DNA of 64,000 nt from Aurantiacibacter arachoides (GCF_009827335.1 NZ_WTYH01000001.1:2207501-2271500); one strand, 5' to 3'. Counted from the first letter of the stretch, positions 50,225 through 60,967 are shown. Numbers and translations are program-made. The notes: a model not told the origin generated them from the letters alone.

Positions 50225-51457
50225 ATGTTCGATATCGCCGACCCCGCCGCGCTGGGCTTCAACGCCGAACGGCTGCGGCGCATCGGCGCCTTTCTCGAAG
50301 AGCGCTACGTCGGGCCCGGCTGGCTGCCCAACGCGCAGATCCTCGTCGCGCGGGACGGCCAGCCGGTCTATCATGCCAGGGCGGGCAGCCTGACGCAGGA
50401 GGGCGCGGACCTGGCGGACGACGCGCTCTATCGCATCGCATCGATGACAAAGCCGATCACCTCGATCGCGTTCATGCAACTGGTCGAACGCGGCAAGGTG
50501 GCGCTGGAGGATCCCGTTTCCCGCGTCCTGCCGGAATTGGCCGACCTGCGCGTCTATGCCGGCGGCGGGGGCGGGTCGCCGTTCCTTCCCGGCAAGGCCG
50601 CGCCGCCGATCCGCTTCGTCGACCTGCTCACGCACATGAGCGGGCTGACCTACGGCCTGCAGAACCGCACCAACGTGGATGCCGCCTACCGCGAGGCAAA
50701 GCTGGACCTTTCGCGCGCGCATTCGCCGGAGGATTACCTTCAGGCGCTAGCGAGTATCCCGTTACAGCACGCACCCGGGGAACGCTGGACCTACTCGGTC
50801 GCCACCGACGTGCTGGGCGTGGCGGTGGAGCGATTGAGCAGCCAGCGGCTGGGCGACTATTTCCGCGAGCACATCTTCGTGCCCCTCGGGATGCACGATA
50901 CCGGTTTCGACCTTGCCGAGGCCATGCGCCCGCGTCTGGCCGACACCTACGCCTTTGCGCCCGGTGGCAAGCCGATGCGCATAGAGCGCGGCGCCGACAG
51001 CCCGCATTTCGCCCCTTCCGCCTTCCACAGCGGCGGCGGCGGGCTGGTCAGCACGCTTGGCGACTACCACCGGTTCTGCGCCATGCTGGTGGGCGGCGGG
51101 CGGCTGGGCGAGGCGCGGATCGTCTCGCCCAAGACGCTTGCGCTGATGACCGCCAACCACCTTCCCGGCGGCGCGGACCTGGCGCAGATGAGCGACGCGC
51201 TGTTTTCCGAAGCGAGCAACGCGGGCACCGGTTTCGGCCTGGGTTTTGCCACCGTCGTCGATCCCGCGCGCACCCTGATGCCTGCCAGCCGCGGCGAGTT
51301 CTACTGGGGCGGCGCCTTCTCGACCGCCTTCTTCGTCGACCCGGCGGAGGGGATCACGATGGTGTTCATGACCCAGCTCTACCCCTCCAGCGCCTATCCC
51401 ATCCGTCGCCAGCTCAAGACGATGATCTACGCCGCGCTGGAGGACAGCCGCGACTGA
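50225..51457 (+). CDS. Serine hydrolase of the class C beta-lactamase / family VIII esterase fold
   Basis: A 410-residue protein with the catalytic SxxK in ALYRIASMTKPITSIAFMQ, the tyrosine motif YSVATDVLG, and a C-terminal block HSGGGGLVSTLGDYHRF in place of the KTG triad of true beta-lactamases. The usual role of such proteins is ester hydrolysis. No signal peptide is visible, so it is probably cytoplasmic. It may cleave an ester or amide feeding the divergent acyl-CoA ligase. ATG at 50225. Confidence 0.87.
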   Translation: MFDIADPAALGFNAERLRRIGAFLEERYVGPGWLPNAQILVARDGQPVYHARAGSLTQEGADLADDALYRIASMTKPITSIAFMQLVERGKVALEDPVSRVLPELADLRVYAGGGGGSPFLPGKAAPPIRFVDLLTHMSGLTYGLQNRTNVDAAYREAKLDLSRAHSPEDYLQALASIPLQHAPGERWTYSVATDVLGVAVERLSSQRLGDYFREHIFVPLGMHDTGFDLAEAMRPRLADTYAFAPGGKPMRIERGADSPHFAPSAFHSGGGGLVSTLGDYHRFCAMLVGGGRLGEARIVSPKTLALMTANHLPGGADLAQMSDALFSEASNAGTGFGLGFATVVDPARTLMPASRGEFYWGGAFSTAFFVDPAEGITMVFMTQLYPSSAYPIRRQLKTMIYAALEDSRD

Positions 51458-51660
51458 CCTGTCGCCCATTCGGCACACGAGGATACCCAATGTTCAAATT
51501 GCTTGCGTGACGCCGCGCAAGGCGGCACAAGAGCGGCACGGCAGGGAGGTTGCCACACAAGGGAAGCAGGGGGCTCGACAGAAGTCTCCGTTTCCCCGCC
51601 CACCGGAAACGGCGCGTGGCATACTCTCGGCAGAAATAACCGTTCAGCTGGGAGAGAGCT

Positions 51661-54438
51661 ATGAAGTCGGTGTTGCACTATTCGACCGCCACCAATGCAC
51701 TGGCCTGCGCGCTGGCCTGCGCGCTTGTCTGCGTTCCCTCGCTCGCCGCGGCGCAGCAAGCGCCCACCGGTCAGGACAGCCTTGCCCAGGGCGGCGACGT
51801 CGATGGTGAGGAGCAGGAGCCCGAGTCTCCCGAAAACGATCCCTTTACCATCGTCGTGACCGCGCAGGGCCGCGAGCAATCGCTGGCCGACGTGCCGATC
51901 GCGGTCACGGCCATTTCGGGTGACATGCTGGCCCAGTCGGGCACGAACGACATCCGCGAACTCAACCAGGTCGCCCCGTCGCTGCTGGTATCTTCCACCG
52001 GTAACGAGGCGAACGGATCGGCGCGCATCCGCGGCATCGGCACGGTGGGCGACAACCCGGGCTTGGAAAGCTCGGTCGCGGTCTTCGTGGACGGTGTCTA
52101 CCGCTCGCGTTCGGGCAACGCGCTTTCCGAACTTGGCCCCATCGACCGGGTGGAAATCCTGCGCGGGCCGCAGGGCACGCTGGGTGGGCGCAACTCGTCT
52201 GCCGGCCTCATCAACATCTACACCGCCCCGCCGGAATTCGATTTCAGCGGCTACGGCGCCTTTACCTACGGCAATTACGACGCGATCCGGGTCGAGGGCG
52301 GCATCAACGTGCCCATCGGCGAAACGATCGCGGCCCGCGTCGACGGCGTCTATTTCGAGCGGGACGGCTTCTACAACGACCTGACCAACGGTGTCGATGT
52401 CAACAATCGCGACCGCTACCTAGTCCGCGCGCAGGCCCTGTTCGAACCGACGCCCGACATCAGCTTCCGCCTGGTCGGCGACTATTCGAAGAAGGACGAG
52501 GCGTGCTGCGCGGCCACCTTCGTGCAGGCGGACTTCGCCCCCCTCTCGCGCGTCAGCCCGGGTCTCGACTCGTTCGTTCGCCCGCTGCCTGGCGCGCCCT
52601 CGCTGACCAGCAATGCCAACCCGATCATCCCGATCCTGCGCGCGCTCGGCCAGAACCCGGACGGCCTGACCCAGAGCACCTTCGACCGCGACATCTACCC
52701 CACCGCAGGCCGCTCCTACGAGGGCGAGACCGAGGACTATGGCATTTCGGGCGAACTCAACTGGGATTTCGGTAACGTCAGCCTGACGTCTATCACCGGT
52801 TACCGCGAATACAGCAACTTCCAGGGGTCGGATACCGACTACACCACGGTCGACCTGCTCTACCGCGCCCCCACCGAGTTCGGCCTTGCCCGCGCGTTCG
52901 AAACCTTCACGCAGGAAATCCGCCTCAACGGCACGCTGTTCAACGACCGGCTCGACTGGCTGGTGGGCGGCTATTACGCCAACGAGGATCTGCGGGTTCA
53001 AGACAACCTGCGCTTCGGCACGCAGTACGGCACCTTTGCCAACTGCCGCATCGCGCTCGCCATCAATCCGGCGCTGGCCAATCCGGGCGCGGCGGACTGT
53101 TTTGGCGCCAACATCAACGCGCTGCGCTTCGCCAACGGCGGGGCGGGCGCGTTCGGGCCCGCCACCCCGCTCATCATCGGCGCCATCGGCAACCTTGCGC
53201 AGGTCCGCGACCGCGGCAGCACGGGCGAAGTTTACAACCAGCAGAGCGACAACTTCGCCCTGTTCACGCACAACATCGTTCACCTGACCGACCAGCTCGA
53301 TCTGACGTTGGGCCTGCGCTACACCAGCGAGACCAAGGACCTCGACGCCACCTTCGGCAACGACAACGTGTTCTGTCCGCGCAACCGGGCGCTGCTCTCG
53401 CCGCTGCTCGGCAACGCCGCGCTGGCCGGGCTGGCGGGCGGTCTGCTGGCGCTTTCGTGCCAGGGCAACTCTACATCCGAACTGGACGGGGTCAGCCTGT
53501 CGGACAGCCGCGACGAGGACGAGTTCACCGGCACCGCGGTTCTCAGCTACCAGCCCAACCCCGACATGCTGTTCTACGCCAGCTATTCGCGCGGCTACAA
53601 AGCGGGCGGCTTCAACCTCGATCGCTCGGCGCTTGCCAACCCGGTGCTTTTCAACGTGAACACGCTGAACCCAGCCGCCCTGCAGTTCGAGGAAGAAACG
53701 GTCGACGCCTACGAGGTGGGCTTCAAATATTCCACCCGGCCGTTTACCGTCAGCGTGGCGGCGTTCCGGCAGGAGTTCTCGAACTTCCAGCTCAACACCT
53801 TCAACGGTTCGGTCTTCCTAGTGCAGAACATCAACGCCTGCGGTACCGATCTGGCCGGCGGGGATCGCGATGCCAGCCCGACCACCGGCTCGTGTAATCC
53901 CGACGACGTGCAGCCCGGCGTAACCGCGCAGGGGTTCGAGCTAGAAACCTCGATCTCGCCCATCCGCGACATCATGGCGACCGTCGGCCTGACCTATGCC
54001 GACACCAAGTACGAGAACGACCTGATCGGCAACGACAGCGGCGCCCCGCTCGATCCAGCGCTGCGGCTGCTGCCGGGCGACAACCTCTCGAACGCGCCGG
54101 AACTCACCTACACCGCGTCGTTCAGCTGGACGCCGCCGCTGGGCAATTCGGGACTGTCCGGTCTGTTCTTCGTCAACACCCGCGTGACGGACGATTACAA
54201 CACTGGCTCGGACCTGCTCTTCGGCAAGGAACAGGACAGCTACATCATCGTGAACGGACGCGTGGGCGTGAGCGGGCCGGACCGTGCCTGGTCGATCGAG
54301 GCATGGGCCAGCAACATCTTCGATGTCGACTACACCCAGGTGGCGTTCAACACCCCGTTCGTGGCACCGCAACAGGTGTTCTCCACCTTCCTGGCCGAGC
54401 CGCGGACCTATGGCCTGACGGTGCGCGGCAGCTTCTGA
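51661..54438 (+). CDS. TonB-dependent outer membrane receptor
   Basis: A 925-residue outer-membrane receptor. Signal peptide ALACALACALVCVPSLAAAQ, then the TonB box region FTIVVTAQGREQSLADVPIA. The plug domain (about residues 70-190) includes GTVGDNPGLESSVAVFVDGV and RGPQGTLGGRNSSAGLI, and the 22-stranded barrel ends with GLTVRGSF. It takes up a large or poorly diffusing substrate using TonB energy. No Fur-like site was noticed upstream. The neighbouring esterase, ligase and thioesterase suggest an organic substrate rather than iron, but that is inference. A strong terminator follows. Confidence 0.93.
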   Translation: MKSVLHYSTATNALACALACALVCVPSLAAAQQAPTGQDSLAQGGDVDGEEQEPESPENDPFTIVVTAQGREQSLADVPIAVTAISGDMLAQSGTNDIRELNQVAPSLLVSSTGNEANGSARIRGIGTVGDNPGLESSVAVFVDGVYRSRSGNALSELGPIDRVEILRGPQGTLGGRNSSAGLINIYTAPPEFDFSGYGAFTYGNYDAIRVEGGINVPIGETIAARVDGVYFERDGFYNDLTNGVDVNNRDRYLVRAQALFEPTPDISFRLVGDYSKKDEACCAATFVQADFAPLSRVSPGLDSFVRPLPGAPSLTSNANPIIPILRALGQNPDGLTQSTFDRDIYPTAGRSYEGETEDYGISGELNWDFGNVSLTSITGYREYSNFQGSDTDYTTVDLLYRAPTEFGLARAFETFTQEIRLNGTLFNDRLDWLVGGYYANEDLRVQDNLRFGTQYGTFANCRIALAINPALANPGAADCFGANINALRFANGGAGAFGPATPLIIGAIGNLAQVRDRGSTGEVYNQQSDNFALFTHNIVHLTDQLDLTLGLRYTSETKDLDATFGNDNVFCPRNRALLSPLLGNAALAGLAGGLLALSCQGNSTSELDGVSLSDSRDEDEFTGTAVLSYQPNPDMLFYASYSRGYKAGGFNLDRSALANPVLFNVNTLNPAALQFEEETVDAYEVGFKYSTRPFTVSVAAFRQEFSNFQLNTFNGSVFLVQNINACGTDLAGGDRDASPTTGSCNPDDVQPGVTAQGFELETSISPIRDIMATVGLTYADTKYENDLIGNDSGAPLDPALRLLPGDNLSNAPELTYTASFSWTPPLGNSGLSGLFFVNTRVTDDYNTGSDLLFGKEQDSYIIVNGRVGVSGPDRAWSIEAWASNIFDVDYTQVAFNTPFVAPQQVFSTFLAEPRTYGLTVRGSF

Positions 54439-54459
54439 TCCTTCGGACGGGGGAGCGCG

Positions 54460-54489
54460 AAGGGCCGGGGCTTGGTCCCCGGCCCTTTT
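54460..54489 (+). terminator. Rho-independent terminator after the TonB receptor gene
   Basis: An 11-bp stem (AAGGGCCGGGG pairing with CCCCGGCCCTT) with the 6-nt loop CTTGGT, continuing into a run of T. It starts 21 bp after the receptor stop codon and 12 bp before the thioesterase ATG. Confidence 0.8.
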
Positions 54490-54501
54490 CGTATCCCGGG
54501 A

Positions 54502-55426
54502 ATGACGAACGCCGTGCCCACGACCTTTCCCGCGCTGCTCGCGCTGGCGCCGATGGGCACCCAGTCGTTCGCGGGCGCACCCGGCCCCGGCATCGGACCG
54601 CGCATGTTTGGCGGCCATGCGCTGGCGCAGGCGGTGATGGCGGTCAGCCTCGCCCTGCCCGCTGAGCGCAAGCCGCATTCGCTTCAACTTCCTCAGCCCC
54701 GGGGCGGCGGACAGGGCCACCTCCTACCGCGTCACGCCCCTGCGGGAGGGCCGCAGCTTCACCACCCTGCGCGTGGATGCGGAGCAGGACGGCAAGGCCA
54801 TCCTCACCATGACCGATTCGGCGCAGGACGCCGAGGAAGGCTTCGCCCATGCCGCCACCATGCCGCAGGTGCCCGATCTGGACGCGGCGGCCCGCGCGCT
54901 GGCGGACTGGCAACAGGCGCAGGCGAATTTCGCCACGCTGCCGATCATCGGGCGGCTGGCGGATCGCCCGGTGGAGGTTGTTCCCATCGATGTAGAGGCC
55001 ACCTTCGGCGGCGATGCCCGCCCTCCCCGCTCGGCCTGCTGGATGCGCGTGCGCGACGCGGCGGGACTTGGCCCGGCGATGCAGCGCCCTGCCCTCGCCT
55101 ATGCGTCGGACATGCTGTTCCTGCGCAACGCCCTGCTGCCCCACGGGGTGCGACCGGGGGAGCGGGGCATCCAGATCGCCAGCCTCTACCATGCCATGTG
55201 GTTTCATGCCGATCCGGATTTCGGCCGATGGCACCTCTATGCCGGCGAAAGCCCTTGGGCGGGCGCGGCGCGCGGGCTGAGCCGCGGGCATTTCTTTGCC
55301 CGGGACGGCAGCCTGGTGGCCAGCGTCGTGCAGGAAAACCTCATGCGGGTCGTCGACGGGCGACTGACGAGGGGCGTGCAGGGCAGATCAGAGGGCCCTT
55401 TCTCAAGGCGGGAAAACTACCGTTAG
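54502..55426 (+). pseudogene. Acyl-CoA thioesterase (TesB-like) broken by a frameshift
   Basis: The first frame encodes [27 protein letters not shown] (residues about 35-60 of the N-terminal hot-dog domain), then leaves the family. The next frame continues perfectly from about 54682: [36 protein letters not shown], then the second hot-dog domain to 55426 ([50 protein letters not shown]). One extra base or two missing bases near 54680-54690 explain the break. If joined it would be about 307 residues, close to normal TesB length. It is either a recent pseudogene or a sequence error. Confidence 0.78.
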
Positions 55427-55515
55427 GGCGGTTGATAGATCAGATGCCTTCAAGCCGGGCCGGGGTTGTGCCATCTAGCGCCCTCGCCTCCTTCTCCCGG
55501 CAGACCAGCACACCC

Positions 55516-56430
55516 ATGACCGCACCGCTTACCCATCTCCAGCGCCTCGAGGCCGAGGCCATTCACATCATCCGCGAGGTCGTGGCAGAGGCGGACAAGC
55601 CCGTCATGCTCTATTCCGTGGGCAAGGACAGCGCGGTCATGCTGCACCTTGCACGCAAGGCATTCCATCCCGCGCCGCCGCCTTTTCCGCTGCTGCACGT
55701 CGATACGACGTGGAAGTTCAAGGCGATGTACGACCTGCGTGACAAGATGGCGCGCGAAAGCGGCATGGAGCTGATCGTCTATCGCAACGCGGAGGCCGAG
55801 GAGCGCGGCATCAACCCGTTCGACCACGGGCCCCTGCACACCGACATGTGGAAGACCGAAGGACTGAAGCAGGCGCTCGACCTCCATGGCTTCGACGCGG
55901 CCTTCGGCGGCGCGCGGCGTGACGAGGAGAAGAGCCGCGCGAAAGAACGCATCTTTTCCTTTCGCACCGCCAGCCACGGCTGGGATCCGAAGAACCAGCG
56001 TCCTGAGCTGTGGAACCTCTACAATGCGCGGAAGAACAAGGGCGAGAGCATCCGCGTCTTCCCGATTTCCAACTGGACTGAACTGGACGTGTGGCAATAC
56101 ATCCAGCTGGAAGGCATCGAAATCGTCCCGCTCTACTTCGCCGCCCCGCGCCCGACCTTCGAATACGAGGGCGGATTGTTCATGGCCGACGATATCGAAC
56201 GGCTGGAGCAGGTGATGGGCACGCTGCCCGAGATCACCACGCGATCGGTCCGCTTCCGCACGCTCGGCTGCTTCCCGCTGACAGGTGCGGTGGAAAGCGA
56301 GGCGGCGACGCTCAGCGACGTGATCCAGGAAACCCTGCTCACCACCACCAGCGAACGGCAGGGCCGCGTCATCGACAAGGATGCAGGCGGCGCGGGCATG
56401 GAAAAGAAGAAGCAGGAGGGCTACTTCTGA
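55516..56430 (+). CDS. cysD: CysD, ATP sulfurylase small subunit
   Basis: A 304-residue PP-loop protein that adenylates sulfate. [17 protein letters not shown] is the pyrophosphate-binding loop, followed by [41 protein letters not shown] and the C-terminal [26 protein letters not shown]. The ATG at 55516 is chosen by length and family similarity; an in-frame ATG at 55444 would add 24 residues. The last base of its stop is the first base of the cysNC ATG (TGATG), so the two are coupled. Confidence 0.95.
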   Translation: MTAPLTHLQRLEAEAIHIIREVVAEADKPVMLYSVGKDSAVMLHLARKAFHPAPPPFPLLHVDTTWKFKAMYDLRDKMARESGMELIVYRNAEAEERGINPFDHGPLHTDMWKTEGLKQALDLHGFDAAFGGARRDEEKSRAKERIFSFRTASHGWDPKNQRPELWNLYNARKNKGESIRVFPISNWTELDVWQYIQLEGIEIVPLYFAAPRPTFEYEGGLFMADDIERLEQVMGTLPEITTRSVRFRTLGCFPLTGAVESEAATLSDVIQETLLTTTSERQGRVIDKDAGGAGMEKKKQEGYF

Positions 56431-58364
56431 TGGCCGATAATGCACCGGGCGCCGTCTACGAAACCGATGCCCTCATCGCCGAGGATATCGACGCCTACCT
56501 CGCCACGCACCAGCACAAGACGATGCTGCGCTTCATCACCTGCGGCAGCGTCGACGATGGCAAGTCCACGCTGATCGGGCGGCTGCTGTATGACAGCAAG
56601 ATGATTTTCGAGGACCAGCTCGATGCGCTCTCAGCCGACAGCAAGCGGGTAGGCACGCAAGGGCAGGAAATCGATTTCGCGCTGCTGGTGGACGGCCTCG
56701 CCGCCGAGCGCGAGCAGGGCATCACCATCGACGTCGCCTACCGGTTCTTCAACACCGAGAAGCGCAAGTTCATCGTCGCCGATTGCCCGGGGCACGAACA
56801 GTACACGCGCAACATGGTGACCGGCGCCAGCACGGCGGACCTGGCGGTGATCCTCGTCGATGCGCGAAAGGGCGTGCTCGTCCAGACGCGGCGGCACAGC
56901 TACCTGTGCCACCTGATCGGCATCCGCAACGTGGTGCTGGCGGTGAACAAGATGGACCTCGTCGATTACGACCAGGCGACGTTCGACCGCATCGTCGACG
57001 ATTACGCCGCCTTCGCAAAAGGCATCGGCATCGACAGCTTCACCGCCATGCCCATCAGCGGATTTCGCGGCGACAACATCACCGCGGCGCCCAGCATCAA
57101 TACCCCGTGGTATGCCGGACCGAGCCTGATCGAACACCTGGAAACGGTGGAAGTGCTGGCCGACGCGGCGGCGGACAAGCCGTTCCGCATGCCGGTGCAG
57201 TGGGTCAACCGCCCCAACCTCGACTTTCGCGGGTTCGCCGGCCTGATCGCCAGCGGCAGCGTGCGGCCGGGCGATGCGGTGCGCGTGCTGCCCAGCGGCA
57301 GGACCAGCACGGTGGCCAGCATCGTCACCATGGACGGCGATCTTGCCGAAGCCCGGGCCGGCCAGTCCGTCACGCTGACGCTGGCGGACGAAATCGATTG
57401 TTCGCGCGGGCAGGTGATCGCGGTGGCGGACGCCCCGCCCGAGGTTGCCGACCAGTTCGAGGCGACGATCGTCTGGCTTGCCGACGACGATCTCAGCGTG
57501 GGGCGCGGTTACTGGCTGAAGCTGGGATCGCAGACTGTCAGCGCAACGGTGCAGCAGCCCAAGTACCGCGTGGACGTGAACGCCGTGGGCGGCGACGGCG
57601 ATCACCTCGCAGCCAAGACGCTCAGCCTCAACGATATCGGCGTGGCCGAGGTATTTGCCGACCGGCCGCTGGTGTTCGAGCCCTACGCCGACAATCGGGC
57701 CCTGGGCGGGTTCATCCTGATCGACAAGATCACCAATGCCACCGTGGCGGCGGGGATGCTGAACTTCAGCCTGCGCCGCAGCCAAAACGTGCACTGGCAG
57801 GCGACCGACATCACGCGGCAGCACCATGCGGCGATGAAGAACCAGCAGCCGCGCGTGCTGTGGTTCACCGGGCTTTCGGGTAGCGGCAAGTCGACCATCG
57901 CCAACGAGGTGGAAAAGCGGCTGGCACGGATGAACCGCCACACCTTCCTGCTCGATGGCGACAACGTGCGCCACGGGCTCAACAAGGATCTCGGCTTTAC
58001 CGAGGCGGACCGCATCGAGAACGTCCGCCGCATCGGCGAAGTCGCCCGGCTGATGACCGATGCCGGCCTGATCGTGCTGACCGCCTTCATCAGCCCCTTC
58101 CGTGCCGAGCGACAGATGGTTCGCGAAATGCTGGCCGACCACGAGTTCATCGAGATCTTCGTCGACACCCCGCTGGAGGTGGCCGAGGCCCGCGACGTGA
58201 AGGGATTGTACAAGAAGGCGCGCAGCGGCGAGCTGAAGAACTTCACCGGCATCGACAGTCCTTACGAGCCGCCGGAAAACCCCGAGATCACGGTCAACAC
58301 CGTCGCCATGACCGCCGCGGAAGCCGCCGAGCACATAGTGCGCCATATCCTGCCGCTGGCGTGA
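56430..58364 (+). CDS. cysNC: CysNC, fused ATP sulfurylase large subunit and APS kinase
   Basis: A 644-residue fusion. Residues 1 to about 445 are the GTPase CysN (P-loop GSVDDGKST at 39-46, [27 protein letters not shown]). From about residue 470 comes the CysC APS kinase with its own P-loop [17 protein letters not shown], then [18 protein letters not shown] and [23 protein letters not shown]. Together with CysD it makes APS and then PAPS from sulfate. Such fusions (NodQ-type) are common in alphaproteobacteria. Its stop overlaps the cysQ GTG (GTGA). Confidence 0.95.
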   Translation: MADNAPGAVYETDALIAEDIDAYLATHQHKTMLRFITCGSVDDGKSTLIGRLLYDSKMIFEDQLDALSADSKRVGTQGQEIDFALLVDGLAAEREQGITIDVAYRFFNTEKRKFIVADCPGHEQYTRNMVTGASTADLAVILVDARKGVLVQTRRHSYLCHLIGIRNVVLAVNKMDLVDYDQATFDRIVDDYAAFAKGIGIDSFTAMPISGFRGDNITAAPSINTPWYAGPSLIEHLETVEVLADAAADKPFRMPVQWVNRPNLDFRGFAGLIASGSVRPGDAVRVLPSGRTSTVASIVTMDGDLAEARAGQSVTLTLADEIDCSRGQVIAVADAPPEVADQFEATIVWLADDDLSVGRGYWLKLGSQTVSATVQQPKYRVDVNAVGGDGDHLAAKTLSLNDIGVAEVFADRPLVFEPYADNRALGGFILIDKITNATVAAGMLNFSLRRSQNVHWQATDITRQHHAAMKNQQPRVLWFTGLSGSGKSTIANEVEKRLARMNRHTFLLDGDNVRHGLNKDLGFTEADRIENVRRIGEVARLMTDAGLIVLTAFISPFRAERQMVREMLADHEFIEIFVDTPLEVAEARDVKGLYKKARSGELKNFTGIDSPYEPPENPEITVNTVAMTAAEAAEHIVRHILPLA

Positions 58365-59104
58365 GCGCGATGACGGACGCGGAGCTTGCCGCCCATCTCG
58401 CCGACACCGCCGGGCGCATCCTCATCCAGGTGCGCGATTCCGGCATGTTCGAGGGCAAGGCGCTCGGCACGGCGGGCGATCAGACGGCGAACCAGTTCCT
58501 CGTCCACGCGCTGCGCCAGCAGCGGGCGGACGACGGGCTGCTCAGCGAAGAGAGCAAGGACACCGCCGCAAGGCTGGACACGGCGCGCTGCTGGATCGTC
58601 GATCCCGTCGACGGCACGCGCGAATACGGCGAGGCGCGCGATGACTGGGCGGTGCATGTCGGTCTGGCGGTGGATGGCCGGGCGAGCGTGGGCGCGGTCG
58701 CGCTGCCGGGGCCTGGCATCGTGCTGCGCTCCGACCAGCCCGTTGCCGTGCCGCCCGCGCCCGATACCCTGCGCATGGTGGTCAGCCGCACCCGCCCCGC
58801 CGCACAGGCCGTGGCCGTGGCCGACCGGCTGGGCGCGGAACTGGTGCCGATGGGCAGCGCCGGCGCTAAGGCGATGGCGATTGTCCTGGGCCAGGCGGAC
58901 ATCTACCTTCATTCCGGCGGGCAGTACGAATGGGATAGCTGCGCGCCCGTCGCCGTGGCCCTTGCGCACGGCCTGCATTGCAGTCGCATGGATGGCAGCG
59001 CGCTCGTCTACAACCGTCAGGATACCTACATGCCCGACCTGCTGATCTGCCGCCCCGAACACGCCGATTCGGTTTTCGCGGCCCTCGCCGGCCTAGACAA
59101 GTAA
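58361..59104 (+). CDS. cysQ: CysQ, 3'(2'),5'-bisphosphate nucleotidase
   Basis: A 247-residue enzyme of the inositol-monophosphatase fold that removes the 3'-phosphate from PAP (and PAPS), the by-product of sulfate assimilation. The metal site [19 protein letters not shown] is intact, with upstream LLSEESKD and downstream [20 protein letters not shown]. The start is GTG overlapping the cysNC stop; an ATG at 58370 is an alternative. It is the last gene of the cys operon. Confidence 0.9.
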   Translation: MSAMTDAELAAHLADTAGRILIQVRDSGMFEGKALGTAGDQTANQFLVHALRQQRADDGLLSEESKDTAARLDTARCWIVDPVDGTREYGEARDDWAVHVGLAVDGRASVGAVALPGPGIVLRSDQPVAVPPAPDTLRMVVSRTRPAAQAVAVADRLGAELVPMGSAGAKAMAIVLGQADIYLHSGGQYEWDSCAPVAVALAHGLHCSRMDGSALVYNRQDTYMPDLLICRPEHADSVFAALAGLDK

Positions 59105-59190
59105 CGGCTGCAACGATTCCCGATTGACCGGTTTGGCGCTTTGCAGCACAGCGGCGCTCGTCCGGTGAACGCGCAAGCGTGCGGCGGCAG

Positions 59191-59381
59191 CGCGGGAGAG
59201 CCTTTCCGATGGAAAGGCACCGAAGGAGCAACCGCCCCGGAAACTCTCAGGTACAAGGGACCGCGCGGCCGGAACGGACACTCTGGAAAGCGTTTCCCGG
59301 AAGGGCGACCACCGACGGAGTAAGGCGGGCTACCACTACGGAGCCCGCCGGAATCTCTCAGGTCCCAGCGACAGAGGGGGC
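59191..59381 (+). promoter_or_regulatory. Tandem glycine riboswitch upstream of the gcv operon
   Basis: Two aptamers are visible in series in the 314-bp gap between cysQ and gcvT. Aptamer 1 (about 59191-59289) has GCGGGAGAG, CACCGAAGGAGCAA, AAACTCTCAGG and GGACACTCTGGAAAG. Aptamer 2 (about 59290-59381) has CACCGACGGAGTAA, GAATCTCTCAGG and ACAGAGGGGG. The paired motifs and spacing match glycine riboswitches, which usually switch on glycine cleavage genes when glycine is high. The second aptamer ends 37 bp before the gcvT start, so translation control is likely. The rest of the gap shows no gene. Confidence 0.92.
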
Positions 59382-59418
59382 ATGGTGAACGTGGCCGGCT
59401 TTCGGCCATGGCCAAACC

Positions 59419-60585
59419 GTGCCGGAGCCTGTCTTGAGCGACCCTGAAACCGAAACCGAAGTCGAAAACCCGCCCGAAAAGCTGCCTCTCGACGCCTGGC
59501 ACCGCGAACTCGGTGCGCGCATGGTGCCCTTCGCGGGGTATGAAATGCCGATCCAGTATGCCGGTGAGCATGGCGGCATCGTGGCCGAACACAATTGGAC
59601 GCGGGCGCACGCGGGCCTGTTCGACGTCAGCCACATGGGCCAGCTCTATGTCAGCGGTGAGGGTGCGGAGGCGGCGATGGAAGCCGTGCTGCCGATCGAC
59701 CTTTCCACCATGGCTGTGGGTCAGGTGCGCTATTCACTGCTGCTGGACGAGAACGGCGGCGTGCTCGACGACCTGATGGTGACGCGCTGGGGAACGGGGT
59801 TCTACCTGGTCGTCAACGGCGCGACCAAGTGGGACGACATCGCCCACCTTCGTGAGCATCTGCCCGACGAGGTCAGCCTCAATCACCTCGATGACAGCGC
59901 GCTCCTGGCCCTGCAGGGGCCGGAGGCCGCGGCGGCGCTTGCCCGGGTGACCGAGGGCGATCTGGCGGCCCTCACCTTCATGCGCGGGGGCGAGTTCACC
60001 CTCGACGGCGTGCCCGCCTGGATCAGCCGTACGGGGTACACCGGCGAGGACGGGTTCGAGATTTCCGTGCCCGCTGCAGACGTTGCGCGCATTGCCTCCC
60101 TGCTGCTTGACCAGCCCGAAGTGCAGCCCATTGGCCTCGGCGCGCGCGACAGCCTGCGGCTGGAAGCAGGGCTGCCGCTCTATGGCCACGACCTTTCGCC
60201 CGGGACCTCGCCCATCGAGGCGGGCCTGATCTTCGGCATCAACAAGCGCCGCCGCGCCGACGCCGGCGGCGACTTCCCCGGTGCCGCGCGCATCCGCCGC
60301 GAGATCGCCGAGGGCACGGGCCGCAAGCTCGTCGGCCTGGCGCTCGAAGGCCGCCTGCCCGCGCGCGAGGGGGCAGGCGTCTATTCCGGCGACAGCAAGG
60401 TCGGAACGGTCACCAGTGGCGGCTTCTCGCCCACGCTCGGCTATCCCATCGCCATGGCCTACGTCGATGCGGCCAGCGCCGCTGAGGGCAGCGAGCTCAC
60501 CTGCGAGGTCCGCGGCAAGCACCTGCCTGCGCGCGTCGTCCCCCTTCCCTTCGTACCCCACACCTATCACCGCAAAGGAGCCTGA
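59419..60585 (+). CDS. gcvT: GcvT, aminomethyltransferase of the glycine cleavage system
   Basis: A 388-residue T protein that moves the aminomethyl group from GcvH to tetrahydrofolate. Typical blocks are LDAWHRELGARMVPFAGYEMPIQY, GLFDVSHMGQLYVSG, VQPIGLGARDSLRLEAGLPLYGHDL and the end HTYHRKGA. GTG at 59419 is taken as the start; a TTG at 59434 in the same frame (MSDPETETE) is also possible, and neither has a strong RBS, in keeping with riboswitch control. Downstream gcvH begins 3 bp after its stop. Confidence 0.95.
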   Translation: MPEPVLSDPETETEVENPPEKLPLDAWHRELGARMVPFAGYEMPIQYAGEHGGIVAEHNWTRAHAGLFDVSHMGQLYVSGEGAEAAMEAVLPIDLSTMAVGQVRYSLLLDENGGVLDDLMVTRWGTGFYLVVNGATKWDDIAHLREHLPDEVSLNHLDDSALLALQGPEAAAALARVTEGDLAALTFMRGGEFTLDGVPAWISRTGYTGEDGFEISVPAADVARIASLLLDQPEVQPIGLGARDSLRLEAGLPLYGHDLSPGTSPIEAGLIFGINKRRRADAGGDFPGAARIRREIAEGTGRKLVGLALEGRLPAREGAGVYSGDSKVGTVTSGGFSPTLGYPIAMAYVDAASAAEGSELTCEVRGKHLPARVVPLPFVPHTYHRKGA

Positions 60586-60588
60586 CCG

Positions 60589-60960
60589 ATGGCACGTTAT
60601 TTCACCCAGGAACACGAGTGGCTCGACGTCGATGGCGACACCGCCACCGTCGGCATCACCGATCACGCGCAGGAACAGCTGGGCGACATCGTCTTCGTCG
60701 AGGTGCCCGAGGCGGGCAAGGAACTGACCAAGGGCGGCGAAGCCGCGGTGGTCGAGAGCGTGAAGGCGGCAAGCGACGTCTACGCCCCCATCGCCGGCAC
60801 CGTGACCGAGGGCAATGCGGCGCTCGAAGGCGACCCCGAACTGGTCAACACCTCGCCGGAGGCCGACGGCTGGTTCTTCAAGATGACCGTGGCCGACAAG
60901 GGCGAACTCGACGGCCTGATGGACGCCGAGGGCTACAAGAGCTTCTGCGACAGCCTGTAA
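60589..60960 (+). CDS. gcvH: GcvH, lipoyl carrier protein of the glycine cleavage system
   Basis: A 123-residue small protein. [22 protein letters not shown] opens the hammerhead fold and the lipoylated lysine lies in [19 protein letters not shown]. It shuttles the aminomethyl group between the P, T and L proteins. AAAGGAGCCTGACCG provides an RBS. It is co-transcribed with gcvT; a hairpin-rich repeat separates it from gcvPA. Confidence 0.97.
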   Translation: MARYFTQEHEWLDVDGDTATVGITDHAQEQLGDIVFVEVPEAGKELTKGGEAAVVESVKAASDVYAPIAGTVTEGNAALEGDPELVNTSPEADGWFFKMTVADKGELDGLMDAEGYKSFCDSL

Positions 60961-60967
60961 TGCAATT

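Noticed and set aside
50225..51457. A class C beta-lactamase (resistance gene)
   Set aside because: SxxK and YxV-type motifs are present, but the KTG triad is replaced by an HSGGGG block and there is no signal peptide; esterase-type function is more likely.
51490..51510. A six-codon frame (MFKLLA) after the serine hydrolase gene
   Set aside because: It is too short and has no RBS or conserved context; probably chance.
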